Below are positions 33,915 through 41,939 of a stretch of 64,000 bases of DNA, one piece after another. The DNA is from Chryseobacterium sp. FH1 (lineage in GTDB: Bacteria; Bacteroidota; Bacteroidia; Flavobacteriales; Weeksellaceae): positions 1,612,001 to 1,676,000 of the forward strand of contig NZ_JPLZ01000006.1 of the NCBI RefSeq assembly GCF_000735135.1. Reading direction: 5' to 3'. How positions within the stretch are numbered: the stretch's first letter is position 1; each line of letters opens with the position of its first letter. The notes under the pieces were generated by a model that did no database searches, was not told the origin of the DNA, and saw only the letters and a list, made by a program, of their open reading frames with translations. The position numbers and the translations under genes were made by a program.

Positions 33915-33953
33915 GTATTCTATTGAATTTTTAATAGCTTGATACTTTTAAAT

Positions 33954-34550
33954 ATGAGAAAAACTACACTACGAACTTTGATTGCTTTTAGTTTTACTCT
34001 CTTCTTTCTTCCATTTTTAAAAACTTGTTCTAATACTCATGAAGTAGAAACCATAGAAACTACATTTTTGGATTCTACAGGAACATTTACTGAAAGTAAC
34101 GATACAATTATAGCTCAAAAACCTGTTTTAGAACAAGAAGAAAAAAAATGTTCGGAACAAGAAAACGAGAGTATAGAATTAAATATCACTAAGTCTGATG
34201 ATTCTTTCACATATAGTTTTTATAGACTATTATTGAATACGTGTGGAAAAGCCGAATATGATACAAACCCTCTGTTTGACAAAACCTTTTACCCGTTGTT
34301 AGGCTATTTGACAGTTTTCGTATCTACAGTGATAATGCTGATTGTTTCTTTCTTTAATCGAATAAATACAATCAAGATATTAACGGTAATTAATTTAAGT
34401 TTATTAATAACTTCTACAATTTTATTCTATTTTTGCGACGTCATTAGGTCTATGAATCAAATTAAAATTGGGGTTTATTTAATTATTATCTACTTCATTT
34501 TAATTTACATCATTAGTAGAAATATTCTGAACAACAATCAATTAGTCTAA
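33954..34550 (+). CDS. Membrane protein of unknown function, four helices
   Basis: 198 residues from the ATG at 33954 (MRKTTLRTLIAFSFTLFFLP). Helix 1 is at the N-terminus, followed by an acidic, Glu/Thr-rich extracytoplasmic region (residues about 25-95, EQEEKKCSEQENESIEL). Three hydrophobic helices come after: YPLLGYLTVFVSTVIMLIVSFF, KILTVINLSLLITSTILFYF and IGVYLIIIYFILIYII. A TTG five codons upstream is a weaker start. No family recognised. It lies 10 bases before the coiled-coil membrane protein, so the two probably form an operon. Confidence 0.65.
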   Translation: MRKTTLRTLIAFSFTLFFLPFLKTCSNTHEVETIETTFLDSTGTFTESNDTIIAQKPVLEQEEKKCSEQENESIELNITKSDDSFTYSFYRLLLNTCGKAEYDTNPLFDKTFYPLLGYLTVFVSTVIMLIVSFFNRINTIKILTVINLSLLITSTILFYFCDVIRSMNQIKIGVYLIIIYFILIYIISRNILNNNQLV

Positions 34551-34560
34551 TAAAAAGTCA

Positions 34561-35103
34561 ATGAAAATCACAGAAGAAACTCAAGAAAAACTGACCATTT
34601 TAGAGAAAATCGCCAATGGAATCATCTGGTGGGTAGGATCTATTCAGTCATTGGTTTTTCATACGATTTTCTTTATCGTCTGTTTTGCATTACCGATTTT
34701 CAATATTGTAGAATTTGAACATATGCTGTTGGTTCTAACAACAGTTGTTTCGTTGGAGGCGATTTATTTGGCGATTTTCATTCAAATGTCTGTCAATAAG
34801 AGTACCGAACATATCGAGGATTTGAAGGAAGATGTAAATGAAATCCAAGAAGATATTGATGAGATCCAGGAAGACATCGAGGAAATCCAGGAAGATGTAG
34901 AAGAAATTCAAGAGGATATTGACGAGATTCAGGAAGATGTAGAGGAAATCAACGAGGACGATGACGAAGAAGATCACAGCGAACGCGCCAGAACGGTAAT
35001 GCTGAAGAGCAAAGTTTCCAACAATAAAAACGATATCAAAAACCTGAAAGACAAAATAAAAGAACTTGAAGGTTTGATTGAAAATCTAAAGAAAGAAGAG
35101 TAG
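34561..35103 (+). CDS. DUF1003-like membrane protein with acidic heptad-repeat coiled coil
   Basis: 180 residues. The N-terminal 80 residues contain two membrane helices (LVFHTIFFIVCFALPIFNIV and LLVLTTVVSLEAIYLAIFIQM) with the DUF1003-like context VSLEAIYLAIFIQMSVNKSTE. Residues 91-132 are six consecutive heptads of the form D(I/V)xEIQE, encoded by six 21-base units (34831-34956), giving an ideal but extremely acidic coiled coil. Then EDDDEEDHSERAR and a second coiled coil (NKNDIKNLKDKIKELEGLIENLKKEE). The acidic face should not self-pair without cations or a basic partner. Function unknown. Confidence 0.75.
   Translation: MKITEETQEKLTILEKIANGIIWWVGSIQSLVFHTIFFIVCFALPIFNIVEFEHMLLVLTTVVSLEAIYLAIFIQMSVNKSTEHIEDLKEDVNEIQEDIDEIQEDIEEIQEDVEEIQEDIDEIQEDVEEINEDDDEEDHSERARTVMLKSKVSNNKNDIKNLKDKIKELEGLIENLKKEE
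34831..34956 (+). repeat. Six tandem 21-base units encoding heptads
   Basis: Units start at 34831, 34852, 34873, 34894, 34915 and 34936, each GA(T/C)(A/G)T...GA(A/G)AT(C/T)CA(A/G)GA(A/G). Variation is mostly synonymous or Ile/Val and Asp/Glu, so the protein pattern is under selection. Confidence 0.8.
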
Positions 35104-35106
35104 TTA

Positions 35107-35190
35107 GTTGTCAGTCTGAGGTTCTCGAAGAACATCATAAATTTGTCGGTCTGAAGTGCAGTTTATTCTGAGCCAGACGACGGGAAGACC
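35107..35190. repeat. CTGAGGTTCTCGAAG repeat cluster
   Basis: TTGTCAGTCTGAGGTTCTCG followed by AAGAAC at 35108, then a second, decayed unit TTGTCGGTCTGAAG at 35143 and CTGAGCCAGACGACGG near 35169. Same order as at 38173-38228. Confidence 0.6.
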
Positions 35191-35201
35191 AATAAAAAAA
35201 A

Positions 35202-36311
35202 CTATTCCAATTTCAGAATCTTTTCCATCTGCTTCTGATTCACACTTTCCGGCATATTTCTAAAAACGAAATTCCGAAGTCCAGTAAAATTCTCCCACTG
35301 CGCCACTTTGCCAAGCATCCAACTGGTTTTCACAATGTGATTCACTTTTGATCTTCTGATTTTTTCGAATTGATGAAAGACTTTATTCCAGTCTTTTTCA
35401 GTTTCTAAAAGTTTACCAATGATATAAGCATCTTCAACCGCTTGGCAACCGCCTTGTCCCATATTTGGCGTTGTGGCGTGCGCAGAATCTCCAATCAAAC
35501 AAAGATTTTCTGAAGACCATTTTTCCATTGGTTTTAGGTCGATGATGTCATTAAGAATGATATTTTCTTTCGAAGTTTTAGAGATCATTTGCAACACATC
35601 AGGGTGAAATTCCTTGAAGGTTTCCATTAGATCAATATCATCAGAATAGAATTTCTCATTCACCAAAGCATACCAATACAGCGTATTTTCCTTGATCTTC
35701 ACAAAGCCGAAACGTTTTCCTTTTCCCCACATTTCGTAGGCGTCGTGACTGTATTTTTCTGGGATTTCGGTCGTCAGGATTCCGCGCCAGCATTTTTGTT
35801 TCGCCTGTCGGATCTGTCCAGATTTAAGAATTTGATTTCGAACCAACGATTTCACACCATCAGCTCCAAAGACGATCTCACTTTCGATTTCAGTCTTATC
35901 TTCAAAAGTCAAATGGTAATTTTCCTTCTTCTCAATTGTAGAAAGACGTTTGTTAAGAATGATATTTTCTGAAATATTCTCACTCAAAACTTTTTGAAGT
36001 TCCGCTCGGTGAATCGCGATATTGAAAACCATGTATTTGCTTTCAATCTTCAGAACGTCGGTTTTTGAAATGGTTTTGAGCTTTTCATCAGTAATAATTA
36101 AAGAGTGCATTTTCGTTCCTGCATTTTCGATTTTCTCTTTCAAACCGAGTTTGTCAAAGATCTGCATTGCATTTCCTGCCATTGCGATTCCAGCTCCGAC
36201 GGGTTTTATTTCCGGCGCACTTTCATAGATTTTGAAATCGATGTTGTGTTGCTTCAGAACATTTCCCAAAGTCAAACCGCCAATTCCGCCACCGATGATT
36301 GAGATTTTCAT
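35202..36311 (-). CDS. FAD-dependent monooxygenase (PHBH/UbiH-like)
   Basis: 369 residues. Class A flavin hydroxylase signatures: the dinucleotide fold ISIIGGGIGGLTLGNVL at the N-terminus, the DG motif in IVFGADGVKSLVRNQIL and the GD motif in LCLIGDSAHATTPNMGQGGCQAVEDA. Such enzymes hydroxylate aromatic or polycyclic substrates with NAD(P)H and oxygen. The sequence resembles zeaxanthin-epoxidase/salicylate-hydroxylase-type proteins and is also related to Tet(X)-type enzymes, but nothing here shows activity on tetracyclines. Its start shares one base with the stop of the upstream lipoprotein gene (TAATG). Confidence 0.85.
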   Translation of the reverse strand: MKISIIGGGIGGLTLGNVLKQHNIDFKIYESAPEIKPVGAGIAMAGNAMQIFDKLGLKEKIENAGTKMHSLIITDEKLKTISKTDVLKIESKYMVFNIAIHRAELQKVLSENISENIILNKRLSTIEKKENYHLTFEDKTEIESEIVFGADGVKSLVRNQILKSGQIRQAKQKCWRGILTTEIPEKYSHDAYEMWGKGKRFGFVKIKENTLYWYALVNEKFYSDDIDLMETFKEFHPDVLQMISKTSKENIILNDIIDLKPMEKWSSENLCLIGDSAHATTPNMGQGGCQAVEDAYIIGKLLETEKDWNKVFHQFEKIRRSKVNHIVKTSWMLGKVAQWENFTGLRNFVFRNMPESVNQKQMEKILKLE

Positions 36312-36904
36312 TATTTAAAGTTTTTTAATTCTGCCAACAATTGATTTTGTTTGTTGATGAATTGAGTCAAACTGTCGGTCTTCAAAGGGTGAGCTTGCTG
36401 GTATTTTTCAATTTCAGGAATTGTTTTCTTGATTCTAAAAACAATATATTGGTCCTTGATTTTAGATTGATTTTCATTAATTCGTTGAATCAAATTCGTA
36501 ATGTTTTTGGTCTTTAACTCGTATTTTTCAGCACTAGTCTTTATATTCGCTTTCACTTGTTCTTTTGTTATCGAATCTGTAATTGCTCTGGTCAAATGCT
36601 CTGCATCGTTATAATAGATAGCTGATTTATTAATCACATCCTCATATCTTGAAATTGTTTTTTGAGTTTTATCATTAATATCAATGATTTTCTCATCCAA
36701 CATTTTAAGGTTTTTATCATTTTTCATCAATTCATTATAAATCTGATGAACCATATTTTCACTGTATCGACCTTGTTTTAACGAACTCATTGGGGATGAT
36801 TCCACATTGTCAACGGCATTTTCTACAATTGGAGGATTGGTTTTGCTTTCAGTACAAGAAATAATTAGGAGAGAAAAAGCAAGCAATAAGAATATTCTTT
36901 TCAT
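36311..36904 (-). CDS. Lipoprotein with long helical region, unknown
   Basis: 197 residues. Lipobox at LLIISC (MKRIFLLLAFSLLIISC), followed by TESKTNPPIVENAVDN, moderately acidic. The rest is strongly helical and charged (KNLKMLDEKIIDINDKTQKTISRYEDVINK...), probably a coiled coil in the periplasm or on the surface. Stop overlaps the start of the monooxygenase gene by one base, an arrangement for translational coupling. No family recognised. Confidence 0.75.
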   Translation of the reverse strand: MKRIFLLLAFSLLIISCTESKTNPPIVENAVDNVESSPMSSLKQGRYSENMVHQIYNELMKNDKNLKMLDEKIIDINDKTQKTISRYEDVINKSAIYYNDAEHLTRAITDSITKEQVKANIKTSAEKYELKTKNITNLIQRINENQSKIKDQYIVFRIKKTIPEIEKYQQAHPLKTDSLTQFINKQNQLLAELKNFK

Positions 36905-36953
36905 AATGGTTTTTGATTTTAGACAAAGTTAATTTTATTCCATCATTATTAAA

Positions 36954-36984
36954 ACAAAAAAAGCAAGACCAAAAAGTCTTGCTT
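36954..36984 (-). terminator. Terminator of rpoD
   Basis: Perfect 9-bp stem AAGCAAGAC (36961-36969) / GTCTTGCTT (36976-36984); a T run follows on the minus strand. Confidence 0.85.
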
Positions 36985-37009
36985 CAATTTCATTCCGAAA
37001 AAGGAATTT

Positions 37010-37876
37010 TTATTTTCCAAGGTAAGATTTCAAGATCTTACTTCTTGTGTTGTGTTTCAATCTTTTGATCGCTTTTTCTTTGATCTGACGAACTCTTTCT
37101 CTCGTAAGGTCAAAAGTTTCACCGATTTCTTCAAGCGTCATTGGATGTTTTCCGTTCAATCCGAAATACAATCTTACCAAGTCAGCTTCTCTCGGCGTCA
37201 AAGTCTGAAGCGCTCTTTCAATCTCGATCTGTAGAGATTCCAACATCAGATCCTTATCTGGACTAGGCGATTCTCCCGAACGCAAAACGTCATAAAGGTT
37301 AGAATCTTCACCTTCCACAAGCGGTGCATCCATCGATAGGTGACGACCACTGTTTTTCATAGATTCCTTGATATCTTCCTCGCTCATATCCAGAACTTCC
37401 GCCAACTCTTCCGGAGAAGGTGGTCTTTCGTTCTCTTGCTCCAGGTGAGCATAAGCTTTGTTGATCTTGTTGATAGAACCAATTTTGTTCAATGGCAATC
37501 TCACAATTCTCGACTGCTCGGCCAAAGCCTGCAAAATCGACTGACGAATCCACCAAACAGCGTAGGAGATAAATTTGAAACCTCTCGTCTCATCATATCT
37601 TTTCGCCGCTTTCATTAGACCAAGATTTCCCTCGTTGATCAGATCGGGAAGAGAAAGTCCTTGATTCTGATACTGCTTGGAAACGGAAACCACGAAACGT
37701 AAGTTAGCTTTGATCAATTTTTCCAACGCAGCTCTGTCGCCAGCGCGGATTCTCTGTGCTAAATCTACCTCTTCATCGGCCGTGATCAATTCCACTTTTC
37801 CGATTTCTTGCAGATACTTGTCTAGTGATGCGGTTTCCCTGTTGGTAACCTGTTTTGTAATTTTTAATTGTCTCAT
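37010..37876 (-). CDS. rpoD: Primary RNA polymerase sigma factor (short sigma-ABfr type)
   Basis: 288 residues. This is the compact primary sigma of Bacteroidota, without the long region 1.1 and the non-conserved insert of E. coli sigma-70. Region 1.2 is [33 protein letters not shown], region 2 [46 protein letters not shown] with the [16 protein letters not shown] promoter-melting helix, and region 4 ends in [29 protein letters not shown]. It reads the TTTG / TAnnTTTG promoters noted throughout this window. Single gene with a clear terminator. Confidence 0.95.
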   Translation of the reverse strand: MRQLKITKQVTNRETASLDKYLQEIGKVELITADEEVDLAQRIRAGDRAALEKLIKANLRFVVSVSKQYQNQGLSLPDLINEGNLGLMKAAKRYDETRGFKFISYAVWWIRQSILQALAEQSRIVRLPLNKIGSINKINKAYAHLEQENERPPSPEELAEVLDMSEEDIKESMKNSGRHLSMDAPLVEGEDSNLYDVLRSGESPSPDKDLMLESLQIEIERALQTLTPREADLVRLYFGLNGKHPMTLEEIGETFDLTRERVRQIKEKAIKRLKHNTRSKILKSYLGK

Positions 37877-38130
37877 ATAAAAACCTCATTCTTTAGGTTG
37901 CATTATATTATACGATCAGAAACCGAAAAAGGTTACAAATATTTTATTTTCATCAGATTAATCTTCAATTTTAACGCATTTTAAAATAAATTAGTAATAT
38001 TTGGGCAACTTTTCTTCCTTCCACTCCCTCCCGATTTTACATCGGGATCCATTCAAGTCGGGTTGCAGATTCTTCATTATCAGAACTTTTCTACAAAGAT
38101 TTGACGGTTTTGTTATTCTTATTAAAAACA

Positions 38131-38230
38131 CTTCGACTCCGCTCAGTGTGACATTTCTAATATAAAATATCTTTGTCGGTCTGAGGTTCTCGAAGACTTC
38201 ATAATTGTCAGTCTGAGCGGAGTCGAAGAC
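38131..38230. repeat. Inverted CTTCGACTCCGCTCAG repeat pair
   Basis: CTTCGACTCCGCTCAG at 38131-38146 is the exact inverse of CTGAGCGGAGTCGAAG at 38213-38228 (16 bp), enclosing a third related unit, GTCGGTCTGAGGTTCTCGAA at 38175. Together they could form a long hairpin. Confidence 0.75.
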
Positions 38231-38355
38231 TTTATTATTAAAACAATCCGCAAAATTTACCAATTATTCGAGAAAATCATCAACTTTCCAATCAGTATCT
38301 AAAGTATTTCTCTGTAAATCAATTATTCTTAACAAAAATTAAGTATTCAAAATTC

Positions 38356-38383
38356 TTTGTATCAATTCTAATTGTTATTTTTG
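38356..38383 (+). promoter_or_regulatory. Promoter of gldD
   Basis: TTTG at 38356-38359, 16-base spacer, TATTTTTG at 38376-38383. The ATG at 38388 follows after exactly 4 bases. Confidence 0.55.
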
Positions 38384-38387
38384 CCGA

Positions 38388-38945
38388 ATGTTTAAAAATC
38401 TGATCAGAGTTTTCATAGGCTTATCACTTTTCTCCTGTGGCAAAGAACCGGTTCCAAAACCGAAAGGAGATCTGCGTTTGGAATATCCAGCCCCTAAATA
38501 TCTGAACTTTTCTGCACCGTGCGATTACTCATTTGACTATTCAGATTTTGCAAAAGTCAAAGATGCAAAACAAGCTTGCTGGTACAACCTTTCTTACCCT
38601 GGAATGAAAGCCAATGTCTTCATCACTTATTTCCCAATCAAAAATGATTTCGATCTTCACGTGAAAGAAGTGGAGAAGATGGTCTATGAACATACAATCA
38701 AAGCGAGTGCAATTGACACCAAATCATTCGCCTATCCAGAGAAAAATGTTTACGGAAATTTCTATGAACTAAAAGGACAATCCGCTTCTAACATTCAGTT
38801 TTATGTGACAGATAGCACGAGACATTTTGTAACCGGAAATTTGTATTTCAATTCCCGTCCGCGTCCCGATTCTTTGGCTCCGGCTGTAGATTATATCAAA
38901 AAAGACCTTTTGCACTTAATTGATTCATTTCAATGGAAAAAGTAA
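38388..38945 (+). CDS. gldD: Gliding motility lipoprotein GldD
   Basis: 185 residues. Signal peptide ending GLSLFSC with the lipid-modified Cys17. The mature part begins GKEPVPKPKGDLRLEYPAPK, the characteristic opening of GldD, and contains FSAPCDYSFDYS and the C-terminal VDYIKKDLLHLIDSFQWKK. GldD is a periplasm-facing lipoprotein needed for gliding and T9SS function in Flavobacterium; its exact part is not settled. In Flavobacterium it follows ssb and gldE; here it stands alone, with the only ssb-like gene 13 kb away. The mRNA is probably leaderless. Confidence 0.88.
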   Translation: MFKNLIRVFIGLSLFSCGKEPVPKPKGDLRLEYPAPKYLNFSAPCDYSFDYSDFAKVKDAKQACWYNLSYPGMKANVFITYFPIKNDFDLHVKEVEKMVYEHTIKASAIDTKSFAYPEKNVYGNFYELKGQSASNIQFYVTDSTRHFVTGNLYFNSRPRPDSLAPAVDYIKKDLLHLIDSFQWKK

Positions 38946-38950
38946 GTTCG

Positions 38951-38976
38951 AAGCTGGAAGTCAGGGGTCAGAAGAC
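38951..38976. repeat. GGAAGTCAGGGGTCAGAAG-type repeat
   Basis: GCTGGAAGTCAGGGGTCAGA followed by AGAC. A related, inverted and longer array is at 56934-56970. Between 39017 and 39050 are further CCGACATC / CGGACATCGGAC short units. Confidence 0.4.
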
Positions 38977-39060
38977 TTTCAATTCGAAACAAAAAAATAA
39001 CATAACAAAAAATACTTCCGACATCCATCATCGGACATCGGACAAAAAAAAACTTAAATT

Positions 39061-39981
39061 ATGAAATTATTAGCAGTAGGAACTGTAGCATTTGATGCCA
39101 TCGAAACACCTTTTGGAAAAACAGATAAAATTCTTGGTGGTGCAGCCACTTATATTGGACTTGCAGCAGCTTCTTTGGATACAGACGTAAGTTTGGTTTC
39201 CGTGATCGGAGGCGATTTTCCACAGGAATATCTTGATATGATGACTTCAAAAAACATCAATGTAGATGGTGTAGAAATGGTGAAAGAAGGGAAAACTTTT
39301 TTCTGGAGCGGGAAATACCACAACGATCTAAATTCAAGAGATACTTTGGTGACAGAACTTAATGTTTTGGCAGATTTTGACCCGAAAGTTCCTGAGCATT
39401 CTTCGGAAGCAGAAGTTCTTTTACTAGGAAATCTTGATCCAGTTGTTCAGCTTTCTGTTTTAGAAAAAATGAAAACACAACCAAAATTAGTCATTCTAGA
39501 TACAATGAATTTCTGGATGGACATCGCATGGGACAACCTGATGAAAGTAATTGCAAAAACTGACGTTATTACCATCAATGACGAGGAAGCAAGACAACTC
39601 TCCGGAGAATATTCTTTGGTGAAAGCCGCTAAGAAGATCCACACTTTGGGACCTAAATATGTAATCATCAAAAAAGGAGAACATGGCGCTCTGCTTTTTC
39701 ACGACGGAAAGATCTTTGCGATTCCTGCTTTGCCTTTGGAAGAAGTTTTTGATCCAACCGGCGCTGGAGACACTTTCGCTGGCGGTTTTGCATCTTACTT
39801 GACGAAGAAAGGTGATTTCAGTTTTGAAAGTATGAAAACTGCGATCATCGTTGGAAGTGCAATGGCTTCTTTCACCGTTGAAAAATTCGGGACAGAAAGA
39901 ATTGAAAGCGTGACAAAAGAAGAATTGAGCGAGAGAATCAACCAATTCAAAGAGCTTACGACTTTCGAATCTGTGATCTAA
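39061..39981 (+). CDS. PfkB-family (ribokinase-like) carbohydrate kinase
   Basis: 306 residues. N-terminal glycine pair in KILGGAATYIGLAAASLDTDVSLVSVIGGDF, then the C-terminal PfkB signature with catalytic Asp in VFDPTGAGDTFAGGFASYLTKKGDF (anion hole GAGD). Phosphorylates a sugar, nucleoside or related compound with ATP; the substrate is not evident. EEARQL in the middle matches the ribokinase NxxE-type metal motif (INDEEARQLSG). 115 bases separate it from gldD, and a PPIase gene follows after 57 bases, so cotranscription with the latter is possible. Confidence 0.88.
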   Translation: MKLLAVGTVAFDAIETPFGKTDKILGGAATYIGLAAASLDTDVSLVSVIGGDFPQEYLDMMTSKNINVDGVEMVKEGKTFFWSGKYHNDLNSRDTLVTELNVLADFDPKVPEHSSEAEVLLLGNLDPVVQLSVLEKMKTQPKLVILDTMNFWMDIAWDNLMKVIAKTDVITINDEEARQLSGEYSLVKAAKKIHTLGPKYVIIKKGEHGALLFHDGKIFAIPALPLEEVFDPTGAGDTFAGGFASYLTKKGDFSFESMKTAIIVGSAMASFTVEKFGTERIESVTKEELSERINQFKELTTFESVI

Positions 39982-40038
39982 ATTTAACTTTATTCCAATT
40001 TATGACTCCAAGTAGAGTTGTAATTATTAATATTAAAA

Positions 40039-41874
40039 ATGAAAAAAAATATTTTCCCTATTGTTTTAGCGTTTGCCTCACAAATGGCATTTTCTCAATA
40101 CCTGATTGTCGGTAAAGACAGTATTTCTGCAAAGGATTACATCCGAGATAACAAATATGGACTGGAAAATTCCGGTCCTGAGAAGTCTGTGAATGCGACT
40201 ATAGAATTTTTACTTTTACAACAACTAGCAAAGGAGAAAAAAGCAGACACGCTGAATTATTTCGCCAATTCTATCAATCAGAAAATGTCTGAATTGAGAG
40301 AAGATAAATTCTACCCAAAATCTGTTTCAGAACCTTTGATACAGGATTTCGTGAGTGCTAATAAGACAGAAACACAGGTTTTGCTTTTCATCAAAGAGAA
40401 GAAAGCTGATGATAAGACAGATTACAAAGCACTATACAATGATGTAAAAGCAGGGAAAATGACAATGGAAGATTTCCTTGCAAAAAATTCGACGCCAGAA
40501 TCTTCTAAGCCTTTCTACGTAAAACCAGGCATGTTGGATTACAAGATCTATCAACAAGTGAAAGATTTGCCGGTGAATTCCTATACCACTTTTATAGACA
40601 AACCAAATATGGTTGGCTTTGCAAAAGTTGTTGGAACAAGACCAAGTTTGGGTTATATTATTTTCGGAGTTTTGTCTATTCCTAATGATGCTAATTATGA
40701 AGCTACAAAAACTAAGATTTACAAAGAATTGGAATCTGGTAAAAAGTTTCAGGCAGTTGTAAGCGAATTTGGAGCGACTGAGGAAGAGAAAAGTTCGGGA
40801 GGTGCAGTGATGGGTTCTCCAATTTTGCCAGACGAAGTTTACGCCGCATTCAAAGGTCAGGCGAAAGATTTCTACACAAAACAACCAATTCTGTTTGGGG
40901 ATAAATATTTTATTTTTAATATTTATAATATTGAGCCTTACACGCTTACAGAGGCTAACCGAAAGTTTTACCAGAAGGAAATGATAGCTACGAGTTATGG
41001 TGAAGAATTGACATCCAGATTTGTTGATTGGTTGAAAACTCAGGATAAGTATACCGAAACGGCAGATTTTGCAGAGATCAAAAAATCTTATCAAAACTAT
41101 CTCAATCCTAAAAATCCAAAAGCTTTACTTTTCTCTTATGGGAAAAACAAAGTGACTTACGAAGATTTGAAAAAAGCGATTGATGCGCAATACAAAAACT
41201 TGGAACAATTACCAACCAATCAGTGGCCAGATCTTGTGAATTATCAGGCTCAGCAATACGTGATGGGTGTCTATGCCAGAAATTTTGAGAACCTTCCAAC
41301 TGTAAAACCAGAAGTGGATGAGCTTAAGAAAAATCTTTTCTCAGAATATATCTTCTCGGAATATCTGAAAAATGAGGTTAAAAATAATCCACAACTTTTC
41401 ACAGATTACTATAATGAAAACAAATCCAAATTTGTTTGGGAAAAAAGAGCAGAATCCAGAGCTGCAGTAATTTCTGATCCAAAATTACTGAAGGAAATTG
41501 AAAAAGAAATCAAAGATCCAAAGAAATGGGAAGCGCTGAAAGCAAAATACAAAAACCAGGTGAATGCTAAAAACCAGGTTTTGGTGCATTTCGAAGAAGG
41601 GAAAATCCAGGAATCTGCAGATATTTTCAAGAAAAACAATGTGCCTTTCAAAAAAGGAATTTTCACAACCAAAATTTCTGAACGCGATGTAGTTGTAGCT
41701 GTCGACGAACTTTTACCAGAACAGCAAATGACACAGGCAGAATCTACAGAAGATATGACGGACGGTGTTACAGAAAAATTGTTGCAAAAAACAATTGCAG
41801 ATCAACGTGCAAAAACCAAGATCGAAATTCAGCCAGCTTTTATGGCGGAACTGAATAAAAATTTTAAGAAATAA
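40039..41874 (+). CDS. Periplasmic PpiC-type peptidyl-prolyl isomerase
   Basis: 611 residues. Signal peptide FPIVLAFASQMAFSQ. A parvulin-like domain lies at about 205-300 (GYIIFGVLSIPNDANYEATK... KFQAVVSEFGATEEEKSSGGAVMGSPILPDEVYAAFKGQ... DKYFIFNIYNIEPY). The N- and C-terminal flanks are long charged helical regions, as in the SurA/PpiD chaperone layout; the last 200 residues (KYKNQVNAKNQVLVHFEEGKIQES) may form a second, degenerate parvulin unit. Role: folding help for outer-membrane or secreted proteins. 65 bases upstream of the second isomerase gene. Confidence 0.82.
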   Translation: MKKNIFPIVLAFASQMAFSQYLIVGKDSISAKDYIRDNKYGLENSGPEKSVNATIEFLLLQQLAKEKKADTLNYFANSINQKMSELREDKFYPKSVSEPLIQDFVSANKTETQVLLFIKEKKADDKTDYKALYNDVKAGKMTMEDFLAKNSTPESSKPFYVKPGMLDYKIYQQVKDLPVNSYTTFIDKPNMVGFAKVVGTRPSLGYIIFGVLSIPNDANYEATKTKIYKELESGKKFQAVVSEFGATEEEKSSGGAVMGSPILPDEVYAAFKGQAKDFYTKQPILFGDKYFIFNIYNIEPYTLTEANRKFYQKEMIATSYGEELTSRFVDWLKTQDKYTETADFAEIKKSYQNYLNPKNPKALLFSYGKNKVTYEDLKKAIDAQYKNLEQLPTNQWPDLVNYQAQQYVMGVYARNFENLPTVKPEVDELKKNLFSEYIFSEYLKNEVKNNPQLFTDYYNENKSKFVWEKRAESRAAVISDPKLLKEIEKEIKDPKKWEALKAKYKNQVNAKNQVLVHFEEGKIQESADIFKKNNVPFKKGIFTTKISERDVVVAVDELLPEQQMTQAESTEDMTDGVTEKLLQKTIADQRAKTKIEIQPAFMAELNKNFKK

Positions 41875-41911
41875 TTATAATTAATAATGTAGCGGAATAG
41901 GTGGATAATAC

Positions 41912-41919
41912 TAATTTTG
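41912..41919 (+). promoter_or_regulatory. -7 box between the two isomerase genes
   Basis: TAATTTTG at 41912-41919, 20 bases before the ATG of the SurA-like gene; no convincing -33 element, so the gene could also be read through from upstream. Confidence 0.3.
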
Positions 41920-41939
41920 CAGCTTAACAAATAAAAATA

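Larger units (their letters stand above)
37877..38387. other. Longest gene-free stretch: rpoD leader, repeats, gldD promoter
   Basis: 511 bases. The left 60 bases are the rpoD leader read on the minus strand (TATAATATAATG about 25-35 bases before the ATG; no TAnnTTTG pair). 38025-38075 holds a small inverted repeat (CCGATTTTACATCGG), 38131-38230 the CTTCGACTCCGCTCAG cluster, and 38356-38383 the gldD promoter. A 90-codon minus-strand frame (37991-38263) spans the repeats and is not accepted as a gene. No tRNA or ncRNA fold was recognised. Confidence 0.55.

Noticed and set aside
34831-34956. CRISPR-like repeat array
   Set aside because: The 21-base units are contiguous without spacers and lie in frame within a coding gene.
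35202-36311. Tetracycline-inactivating Tet(X) enzyme
   Set aside because: General class A flavin monooxygenase motifs are shared, but I cannot see features specific to Tet(X); a phylogeny would be required before such a claim.
38025-38080. Possible tRNA-like segment (GGGATCCATTCAAGTCGGGTT)
   Set aside because: The T-arm resemblance is superficial; no cloverleaf, anticodon arm or acceptor stem could be built around it.
37991-38263. 90-codon minus-strand open frame upstream of gldD
   Set aside because: It runs through the CTTCGACTCCGCTCAG inverted repeat pair and a CCGATTTTACATCGG hairpin; repeat sequence rather than a gene.
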